Shown here piece by piece: positions 1 to 4,967 of a stretch of 8,635 nucleotides of DNA. Source of the stretch: Pseudomonadota bacterium. Its GTDB lineage: Bacteria; Pseudomonadota; Alphaproteobacteria; UBA9219; RGZA01. The position numbers and the translations under genes are program-made. The DNA lies in contig JACQAB010000186.1 in assembly GCA_016195205.1 (NCBI GenBank), positions 1 through 8,635 on the forward strand. Reading direction: 5' to 3'. The number at the start of each line of letters is the position of its first letter. The first letter of the stretch is position 1. Below the pieces are notes generated by a model, which had not been told where the DNA came from, did not search any database, and saw only the letters and a program-made list of their open reading frames with translations.

Positions 1-472
1 GCAGCGTGGCGGCATAAACGCCGGAAAGCAGCACGCGCTTGGTATAATAATTATAATCAATGGAACGGTCGCCCGCGGCTTTCCACATGACATTCGCCGC
101 GCGGCCCAGGCCGGCGATTCCCCGCGCAGCATTCCACGGCATCAACTGGTGGCTTATAAAACGCTGAACCGCCGTGCGATGGGGCAGAAGAACCTGAAGC
201 CGGGCCATGACGCAGCGGAAAATCTTTTCCCGTATCTTGGCCGCCTCAAAATCGGGCTGCTTGGCTAGAAGACCCCGCATGCCCTCATCCACCCAAAGGT
301 GGAACTCCCGGTTAAAATCGGCCAGACCGGCCGGGAAATAGGCCCGGTAGGTGCCGGGGGCCCAGCCCTCGGCGGCCTCGGCCTTGGCCAGGGCGGCTTC
401 CATCCAGCCCTCAACGGCCATCTGGCGCAGAGCGGCGGCAATAAGGGCGGATTTGGAGGGTTCCCGTTTCAT
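1..472 (-). CDS. COQ9 family ubiquinone biosynthesis protein (3' end outside window)
   Basis: COQ9 proteins are lipid-binding accessory proteins of ubiquinone synthesis with a TetR-like helical fold; in eukaryotes COQ9 assists the COQ7 hydroxylase step. I translated the minus strand from the ATG at 472-470 and read 157 codons without a stop before the left edge. The family signature is at residues 135-157: DRSIDYNYYTKR followed by VLLSGVYAATL. The N-terminal third is helical and HTH-like, with a GTYRAYF motif at 40-46. Bacterial members run somewhat beyond 200 residues, so roughly the last quarter is missing. The start has only a weak AGG immediately upstream; an ATG a few bases earlier is out of frame and soon stops. 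It is divergent from rpsU, a pairing often seen in alphaproteobacteria. The family call is firm; the start is moderately sure. Confidence 0.9.
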   Translation of the reverse strand, partial: MKREPSKSALIAAALRQMAVEGWMEAALAKAEAAEGWAPGTYRAYFPAGLADFNREFHLWVDEGMRGLLAKQPDFEAAKIREKIFRCVMARLQVLLPHRTAVQRFISHQLMPWNAARGIAGLGRAANVMWKAAGDRSIDYNYYTKRVLLSGVYAATL

Positions 473-512
473 CCTGTAAACATTAATAGAACACGTCTAA
501 AAATCAAAGATG

Positions 513-541
513 TTGCCTTTCTTAAGGCCTTCCTGCTATCT
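513..541 (+). promoter_or_regulatory. Candidate sigma-70 promoter for rpsU
   Basis: TTGCCT (513-518) and CTATCT (536-541) are 17 bp apart and resemble the alphaproteobacterial vegetative pattern TTGAC-N17-CTATAT. Transcription from here would begin near 548, so the terminator-like hairpin at 555-587 would be the first thing transcribed. The -10 match is imperfect and there is no experimental support. Confidence 0.35.
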
Positions 542-554
542 AAGCGCCGGATTT

Positions 555-598
555 AGGGCCATTTTCCGAAGGGTTCGGAGAGGCCCTCGCTGTTTTTT
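555..598 (+). terminator. Terminator-like hairpin in the rpsU leader (possible attenuator)
   Basis: An outer stem AGGGCC (555-560) pairs with GGCCCT (582-587). An inner stem 563-570 pairs with 574-581 around a GGG loop, with one T-G wobble and a two-base bulge at 561-562. Together this is a nearly continuous 14-bp hairpin. After CGCTG comes a run of six T (593-598). That is the layout of an intrinsic terminator reading rightward, yet no gene upstream reads rightward. It sits 21 bases before the rpsU start. It could be an attenuator or autoregulatory leader, or the terminator of a short unrecognised transcript. Confidence 0.6.
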
Positions 599-619
599 AT
601 TGAAGGCAGGAGATCGTCT

Positions 620-823
620 TTGCAAGTTAATGTTCGCGACAACAACGTAGATCAGGCGCTGCGCGCCCTGAAAAAGAAATTACAGCGTGAAGGCGTTTTC
701 CGCGAGATGAAGATCCGCCGCAACTACGAAAAGCCCTCTGAGAAAAAAGCCCGTGAGCGGGCCGAATCCATTCGCCGCCAGCGCAAGGTTGAGCGCAAAC
801 GCCGCGAGCGCGAAGGCTTCTAA
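620..823 (+). CDS. rpsU: 30S ribosomal protein S21
   Basis: S21 is a small basic protein of the 30S subunit, placed near the anti-Shine-Dalgarno end of 16S rRNA and involved in translation initiation. The 67-residue product shows the whole family pattern: VRDNNVDQALRALKKKLQRE near the N-terminus, then FREMKIRRNYEKPSEKKARE, then an Arg/Lys-rich tail, at normal length. Translation begins at a TTG (620-622), which gives the conserved MQVNVRDNN start. It is supported by AGGAG at 608-612, seven bases upstream. No ATG or GTG in frame suits the conserved N-terminus better. It is divergent from the COQ9 gene and preceded by a terminator-like hairpin that may control it. Identification is certain; the TTG start is well supported. 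Confidence 0.96.
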   Translation: MQVNVRDNNVDQALRALKKKLQREGVFREMKIRRNYEKPSEKKARERAESIRRQRKVERKRREREGF

Positions 824-826
824 ATC

Positions 827-913
827 AGGGGCTAGGATCTAGAGGCTAGGGACTAGGAAGTCCAAGCTGAAAGTTTTATTTTACTAGCCCCTAGTCTCTA
901 GCCTCTAGCCCCT
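827..913. repeat. Long imperfect inverted repeat built from CTAG heptads
   Basis: CTAG occurs at 832, 839, 846 and 853 and again at 884, 891, 898 and 905, with an exact period of 7 in each arm. Arms 827-856 and 884-913 pair along about 30 positions with three mismatches and two G-T wobbles, leaving a 27-base AT-rich loop. The right arm ends two bases before the ATG of the next gene, where a ribosome binding site would be expected. It fills the gap after rpsU and could act as a 3' stabiliser or weak terminator, but no T run follows the stem. CTAG is rare in the rest of the window. Confidence 0.85.
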
Positions 914-914
914 C

Positions 915-1871
915 ATGTCATCCCCGGTCCTCAGTATCGTTCTGCCTTGTCATAACGAAGCAGAGAACCTTGATGTGCTGTTCAGCCGCCTGCAGGCGGT
1001 GATGGAAAAGCTTGGCGTAACTTACGAAATCATCGCCATCGACGACGGCAGCCGCGACGACACCTACGCCCGCCTGCTGCAGCATTACGGGCGCGACAAA
1101 AACATCAAGGTCGTGCGCCTGGCGCGCAATTTCGGCAAGGAAAGCGCCTCAAGCTGCGGGCTGGAAGTTGCGCGCGGGCAGGCCGTGGTGCTGATGGACA
1201 GCGATCTGCAGCATCCGCCCGAAACCCTTCCTGCGCTTTACGCCAAATGGAAGGACGGCGCGCAGATGGTTTATGCCATCCGCCGCAACCGCGATACCGA
1301 CAGCCTTTTCCGCCGTCAGTTCTCGAAGCTTTATTACTGGCTGTTCGGAAAAATCGGCGACATTAAAATTCCCGAAGGCGCGGGCGATTTCCGCCTGCTC
1401 GACCGCCGTGTGGTGGACGCCGTGAACGCCCTGCCCGAACGCAGCCGCTTCATGAAGGGCCTGATGAGTTGGGTGGGCTTTTCCACTGCCGAAGTGGAAT
1501 TTGACGTGGCCCCACGCCATAAGGGAGAATCCAGCTGGTCGCCGGCGGGGCTGATGCATTTTGCCATCGACGGGCTGATTTCTTTCTCCAGCATTCCCTT
1601 GCGCATCTGGACGGTGATCGGCCTGGCGGTTTCGGCCTCTGCCCTGCTGTATCTGGTTTACCTAGTGCTGCGCACGCTGATTTTAGGCGTGGATACGCCC
1701 GGCTTTGCCACCATCATGGCCACGCTGCTGATGCTGGGCGGCATCCAGATTCTGGGCCTGGGCATGGTGGCCGAATACATCGCGCGCATTTTCACGGAAG
1801 TAAAACGCCGCCCGCTTTACTTCATCGCCGAGCAGCACGGATTTGATAAGGAATCTAATACCTCAAGGTAA
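915..1871 (+). CDS. GtrB/ArnC-like polyprenyl-phosphate glycosyltransferase (GT2)
   Basis: This enzyme class transfers a sugar from a nucleotide donor to undecaprenyl phosphate on the inner face of the cytoplasmic membrane, giving a lipid-linked sugar for later envelope glycosylation. The 318 residues are the usual family length. The GT-A domain comes first: SIVLPCHNEAENL at 7-19, DDGSRDDT at 43-50, RNFGKE at 71-76 and the metal-binding DSDLQHPPE at 95-103. Two membrane helices follow at roughly 228-257 and 263-290, then the typical AEYIARIFTEVKRRP tail. The ATG at 915 is the only reasonable start because an in-frame TAG lies at 906-908. No Shine-Dalgarno is present: the upstream bases are CTAGCCCCTC, part of the CTAG hairpin. 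The sugar cannot be read from sequence. The PMT-like transferase at 2268 is the likely user of its product. Confidence 0.9.
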   Translation: MSSPVLSIVLPCHNEAENLDVLFSRLQAVMEKLGVTYEIIAIDDGSRDDTYARLLQHYGRDKNIKVVRLARNFGKESASSCGLEVARGQAVVLMDSDLQHPPETLPALYAKWKDGAQMVYAIRRNRDTDSLFRRQFSKLYYWLFGKIGDIKIPEGAGDFRLLDRRVVDAVNALPERSRFMKGLMSWVGFSTAEVEFDVAPRHKGESSWSPAGLMHFAIDGLISFSSIPLRIWTVIGLAVSASALLYLVYLVLRTLILGVDTPGFATIMATLLMLGGIQILGLGMVAEYIARIFTEVKRRPLYFIAEQHGFDKESNTSR

Positions 1872-2127
1872 AACGGCACTTGACGGAAGGCGCACCGGCC
1901 AGGCGGCCATCGGCAAAATTTAATCCTACCCTCTCAGGCATGAAAGCAAGGATTCTTCTATCGTTAAATCGCACATCGACACAATCGCTGGCATTCGGTG
2001 AAGGACGAATCTCCGCAATCAGGCCTTCGCGGCCTTTCAATAACGAACTTCCAGGATGAGTGACTTGGGCTTCCATCCCGACTAAATGCTGCATTGTCTT
2101 AGCCCAATCTCTTGTTCCCTCGGTCAT
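1855..2127 (-). CDS. Small protein of unknown function, possibly KOW/SH3-like fold
   Basis: A 90-residue reading frame on the minus strand, preceded by a strong Shine-Dalgarno (AAAGGAG, plus-strand 2134-2140, six bases from the ATG). That is the main reason to accept it as a gene. I do not recognise the family. The core (about 14-70) has short hydrophobic strands separated by glycine turns: VTHPGSSLLKGREGLIAEI, then VDVRFNDRRILAFMPERVGL. This suggests a small beta-barrel, but that is inference. No signal peptide or membrane segment is visible. Its last 17 bases overlap the 3' end of the glycosyltransferase in convergent orientation, and it separates the two glycosyltransferase genes. Codons such as AGA, TTA and TTG are used more than in its neighbours, which could mean later acquisition or low expression. 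Confidence 0.7.
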   Translation of the reverse strand: MTEGTRDWAKTMQHLVGMEAQVTHPGSSLLKGREGLIAEIRPSPNASDCVDVRFNDRRILAFMPERVGLNFADGRLAGAPSVKCRFTLRY

Positions 2128-2133
2128 TATCGA

Positions 2134-2140
2134 CTCCTTT
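2134..2140 (-). promoter_or_regulatory. Strong ribosome binding site of the small minus-strand gene
   Basis: The minus strand reads AAAGGAG here, six bases before the ATG at 2127-2125. It both fixes that start and argues that the 90-residue frame is translated. Confidence 0.7.
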
Positions 2141-2267
2141 CAAATTTTATTGGCCCAACTTAGCACACCGTCAGAGTCGATTTACAGAATTTTTCCGTTG
2201 TTTAAGGCAGGAACACGCCATTCTTATCCTTTGGAATCCTTAGAAATTTCGAATAGGTCTATTAACC

Positions 2268-3749
2268 ATGCCCCTTTCCGCCAGCTTCCTTGAACGCAAC
2301 GCCTCCAAACTGTTTTGGGGGTTGTTCGTGCTGCAGGTTTTAAGCTGGACGATCATCCCCGCGCTGGTACAACCCAACGCGCCGCTGGATGTAATCGAAG
2401 GTTTCGCCTGGGGGCGCGAATGGCCGCTGGGCACCTATAAGCATCCGCCGCTGGCCGCGTGGATGCAAGAGGCAATCTATCATCTCCTGGGCACCTGTCC
2501 CCTCGGTTATAACTTCCTCAACGCGCTGTGCACTGGCATCGCGCTCTGGGCCGTTTACCGCACCGGGTGGTTGCTGGCCGGAAAAGCGCAGGGACTGCTG
2601 GCCGCCGCGCTGGCGCAAAGCATTCTTTATTTCAATCTGTTGTCGGCCCAGTTTAATCCGAATGTTCTGCAACTGATGTTCTGGGCCTTGGGCGGCTATG
2701 CCTTCACTCACGCCTTGATCCGCGAGAAATTGAAATACTGGCTGCTGCTGGGCGTGGTTTTCGCCTTGGGCCTTTACGGCAAATACGAAATGGGCCTGCT
2801 GGGCCTGATTTTTGCGGCTTTCCTGTTGCTTCATCCGCAGGGGCGGAAGTCTTTTGCCACGCCCGGCCCCTATGTGGCGCTTTTCACCACGGTGGTTCTT
2901 TTTCTGCCGCAACTGCTGTGGCTGATTCAGAATGATTTTCTGCCGTTCTCTTACGCCGTTAATCGCGCCAAAGTTTCAAAGAATGCGGTGGACCAGGTTT
3001 TTTATCCGCTGCGGTTTCTTGGCGCCCAACTCGCCGATTTTCTGCCCGCGTTGATCGGCAGCGCCCTTCTTCTGCTGCCGCTGAACAAGACGCAGGCAAG
3101 GCCGTCTTTGAAAAAAGACCTTCTTTTCTGGCTGGCCTTCATTCCTCTTGCCTTTCTTGTGACTCTTGCACTGGTTGCCGGCCGGCACTTGAAAGACATG
3201 TGGGGTATGCCCTTCCTTAGTTTCATTCCGCTCTGGCTCATCACCCATTTTTCCCTGCGTTGGGACCGGCTGCGGATCTTTGCCATTTACTGGGGCGGGA
3301 TTTTTGTTCTGACCCTCGCTCTTTTCGTCGGCAATCTTACTTTCGCGATTCCCTGGGGATTTAAACCACCGCGCGGGCATTTTCCGGGGCAAGAGCTTTC
3401 CACCCTCATTCATCAGGAATGGCACAAGAAAACCCCCTCTCCTCTGGTTTACGTGGTGGGCGATACCTGGCTAGCGGGCAACGTGGCCTTCTATAGCCGC
3501 GAGAAAACCGGCCGCCCTCATGTGTGGATTGATGCTGACACGGCCATCAGCCCCTGGATTGATCCACAGAAAGTTAAGAAAACTGGAGCGGTGCTGATCT
3601 GGAACGGAAGCCAGCCGCCCGAATGGTTGAGCCATTTTCCAAAAGCCCGGCGGCAGAAAGCTTTTGAACTTCAATGGAAGCCCGGGGGCAAGGCCAAGCC
3701 CGTGGAAATCGGCTGGGCGCTTCTGCCTGCCGCGCCAGCTTCGCGCTGA
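2268..3749 (+). CDS. PMT/ArnT-like membrane glycosyltransferase (GT-C fold)
   Basis: Members of this superfamily move a sugar from a polyprenyl-phosphate carrier to lipid A, protein or another acceptor on the periplasmic face. The 493-residue product has about ten hydrophobic segments, roughly 15-34, 78-97, 105-125, 130-148, 155-188, 203-222, 250-272, 286-304, 315-330 and 336-358, followed by a soluble C-terminal domain from about 365. The first external loop holds the acidic pair D41 and E44 (PLDVIEGFAWGREW), where the catalytic aspartate of GT-C enzymes usually lies. KHPPLAAW at 58-65 is the family motif. The ATG at 2268 has only a weak TAGG upstream, but the first helix follows it normally. 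The GtrB-like gene upstream probably makes its donor, although a minus-strand gene lies between, so they need not share a transcript. Sugar and acceptor are unknown. Confidence 0.85.
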   Translation: MPLSASFLERNASKLFWGLFVLQVLSWTIIPALVQPNAPLDVIEGFAWGREWPLGTYKHPPLAAWMQEAIYHLLGTCPLGYNFLNALCTGIALWAVYRTGWLLAGKAQGLLAAALAQSILYFNLLSAQFNPNVLQLMFWALGGYAFTHALIREKLKYWLLLGVVFALGLYGKYEMGLLGLIFAAFLLLHPQGRKSFATPGPYVALFTTVVLFLPQLLWLIQNDFLPFSYAVNRAKVSKNAVDQVFYPLRFLGAQLADFLPALIGSALLLLPLNKTQARPSLKKDLLFWLAFIPLAFLVTLALVAGRHLKDMWGMPFLSFIPLWLITHFSLRWDRLRIFAIYWGGIFVLTLALFVGNLTFAIPWGFKPPRGHFPGQELSTLIHQEWHKKTPSPLVYVVGDTWLAGNVAFYSREKTGRPHVWIDADTAISPWIDPQKVKKTGAVLIWNGSQPPEWLSHFPKARRQKAFELQWKPGGKAKPVEIGWALLPAAPASR

Positions 3750-3770
3750 AACCCTGCATTCGTGCGAGAT

Positions 3771-3799
3771 TTGACACAGTCACGCCACAATTCTAAAGC
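3771..3799 (+). promoter_or_regulatory. Candidate sigma-70 promoter of the first secreted-protein gene
   Basis: A perfect TTGACA (3771-3776) is followed 17 bp later by TAAAGC (3794-3799), a partial -10. It lies 22 bases after the glycosyltransferase stop and about 60 bases before the ATG at 3861, the expected place for a separate promoter. Confidence 0.45.
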
Positions 3800-3860
3800 C
3801 TAATTTGCTCACTTACGGGTGGAATTGTTTCACCCCTTACCCCTGATGGAGAAAAGTCCA

Positions 3861-4244
3861 ATGCGTAAACTTGCCCTTCTTGCCGGCGTGGCCCTGTTGC
3901 TTGCCGCCCCCGCCTTCGCGGCGGAAGCCACGGCTACGACCAACGCCACCATCACCCCGCCCACCGCTCCGGCTGTTGCGCCCCCGGCAGCCCCTACGGC
4001 TCCGGCTGCGCCCGTTGTGGCTCCTGCGGTTGATACCAACGCTGCCGTCATCACCAACACCGAAGTCGTGATAGATGGCGCGAAAAAGGAAGAAAAAAAG
4101 GACGAAAAGAAGAAAGGCGAAAAGAAAAAGGATGAGAAGAAGAAGGATGAGAAGAAGGACGAAAAGAAGAAGGATGAAGGCGCCAAGGCGGAACCCGCCG
4201 CGCCGGCTCCTGCCGCTCCTGAAGCTCCGAAGTCTGCTCAGTAA
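3861..4244 (+). CDS. Small exported low-complexity protein with Lys/Glu/Asp pentad repeat
   Basis: A 127-residue protein with no recognisable enzyme domain. Residues 1-20 (MRKLALLAGVALLLAAPAFA) are a classic signal peptide with an AFA cleavage site, so it probably goes to the periplasm or beyond. Next is an Ala/Pro/Thr-rich stretch (about 21-60), then residues 75-106, in which 18 of 32 are Lys and 13 are Glu or Asp, arranged as repeats of KKDEK with period five. The tail is again Ala/Pro-rich. The start at 3861 is chosen over a GTG at 3819 and an ATG at 3846 because it begins the signal peptide, has GGAG nine bases upstream, and matches the paralogue at 4420. Function is unknown; an extended linker, a cell-wall-associated filler or a charged binding protein are all only guesses. 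Confidence 0.8.
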   Translation: MRKLALLAGVALLLAAPAFAAEATATTNATITPPTAPAVAPPAAPTAPAAPVVAPAVDTNAAVITNTEVVIDGAKKEEKKDEKKKGEKKKDEKKKDEKKDEKKKDEGAKAEPAAPAPAAPEAPKSAQ

Positions 4245-4267
4245 GCCAGTCTTACCTGTTGAAATTG

Positions 4268-4300
4268 AAAGCCAGGCCGCAAGGCTTGGCTTTTTTCTTT
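4268..4300 (+). terminator. Rho-independent terminator
   Basis: An 11-bp stem (4268-4278 with 4283-4293, one G-T wobble) closes on a GCAA tetraloop and runs directly into six T (4291-4296) followed by CTTT. It lies 23 bases after the stop of the first secreted-protein gene, so that gene is probably transcribed separately from the one at 4420. Confidence 0.9.
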
Positions 4301-4419
4301 CCTGGGGCAAAGGCCTTAGGCAAGACGCCGAATTACCCTTTTAAAAGAACACAGGGATGACATAATCCCCTTCTTGAATCGGTTTTGCGAATCCCCTCTT
4401 TCACCTTACGGAGAAACAA

Positions 4420-4818
4420 ATGCGTAAACTTCCCCTTCTGCTGGGCGCGATGCTGTTAGCCGCGGCCCCGGCTTTTGCTGCTGAAACCATGCCGTCTCCT
4501 AGTGTACCGGCTTCGGCGGCTTCGGCGGTTGCTCCTCCTTCCAGTGCTTCGGCTACGATGGCCACGGCTCCTGCTGCTCCTACCGCAGAACCGGCATCCA
4601 CGGCACCTGCTGCAATGCCTGAACCCGCCGCCGCTCCGGAACCCATGAAAAGCGAAGCCAAGGTCACCACGACCAGCCCCAAGCCCGCCAAGAAGAAGCA
4701 TCATCGCCGCAAGGTTGTTCATCACGCCAAGCATAAGGCTTCCAGCACGGCGGCCCCTGCAACGGCAGCCGCACCGCCACCGGCTATGGAAGGCAGCGCT
4801 TCGGGACAAGCCCAATAA
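4420..4818 (+). CDS. Small exported low-complexity protein with Lys/His/Arg patch, paralogue of the preceding gene
   Basis: A 132-residue protein with signal peptide MRKLPLLLGAMLLAAAPAFA (1-20), matching the upstream gene's signal at most positions. The mature part is mostly Ala, Pro, Ser and Thr (21-90). A strongly basic patch follows at 91-106 (KKKHHRRKVVHHAKHK), then an Ala/Pro tail. GGAG at 4410-4413 lies six bases before the ATG. The untranslated leader also resembles that of the gene at 3861 (TTTCACC, CTTAC, GGAGAAA in the same order), so the two look like a tandem duplication that kept the expression and export signals while the charged part diverged. The patch could bind an anionic polymer or metal, but that is inference. 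The signal peptide is clear; function is unknown. Confidence 0.8.
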   Translation: MRKLPLLLGAMLLAAAPAFAAETMPSPSVPASAASAVAPPSSASATMATAPAAPTAEPASTAPAAMPEPAAAPEPMKSEAKVTTTSPKPAKKKHHRRKVVHHAKHKASSTAAPATAAAPPPAMEGSASGQAQ

Positions 4819-4836
4819 ATTCTGGTTAGTATCTGA

Positions 4837-4876
4837 CAGAGCGCCAGGGCTTCACCGCTCTGGTGTTTTGTTTTTT
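4837..4876 (+). terminator. Probable Rho-independent terminator
   Basis: CAGAGCG (4837-4843) pairs perfectly with CGCTCTG (4856-4862) around a 12-base loop, followed by GTGTTTTGTTTTTT. It lies 18 bases after the stop of the second secreted-protein gene. The stem is shorter and the T tract less clean than in the terminator at 4268. Confidence 0.7.
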
Positions 4877-4917
4877 GGGCCTGTGCATGCGCGTGTATGC
4901 CCCTTCTGCACGATTCC

Positions 4918-4950
4918 TTGAGATGCTTCTTCTAGGGTGAAATACGCCCT
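4918..4950 (+). promoter_or_regulatory. Weak promoter candidate and small dyad ahead of the LuxO-like gene
   Basis: TTGAGA (4918-4923), a five-of-six -35 match, is followed 17 bp later by AATACG, a poor -10. Overlapping that -10, AGGGTG (4934-4939) pairs with CGCCCT (4945-4950) around AAATA. The dyad would suit an operator over the promoter or a small leader hairpin, but both parts are weak. Confidence 0.25.
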
Positions 4951-4967
4951 CCCTCTTGGAAAAAACC

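Noticed and set aside
299..556. A plus-strand 85-residue open frame near the left edge.
   Set aside because: It overlaps the COQ9 gene in antisense and is Gly-rich low-complexity sequence; COQ9 motifs explain this DNA.
827..913. The CTAG heptads as a possible CRISPR array.
   Set aside because: The units are 7 bp, inverted between the arms and without spacers of CRISPR length, and no cas gene is present.
2149..2164. A sequence resembling a sigma-54 promoter (TTGGCCCAACTTAGCA).
   Set aside because: The GG to GC spacing is one base short of the required distance, which normally abolishes sigma-54 binding.
2060..2293. A plus-strand 77-residue open frame between the glycosyltransferases.
   Set aside because: It runs across the strong ribosome binding site of the minus-strand gene and into the PMT-like start, with no SD of its own.
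2340..2912. Long minus-strand open frames inside the PMT-like gene (also 2976-3425).
   Set aside because: They lie wholly within a clear membrane-protein gene and their translations are low-complexity Gln/Arg/Lys-rich, typical of the antisense of GC-rich coding DNA.
3837..4310. Opposite-strand and alternative-frame open frames over the secreted-protein genes.
   Set aside because: They arise from the purine-rich and Ala/Pro-rich repeats; only the plus frame at 3861 has a signal peptide, an SD and a following terminator.
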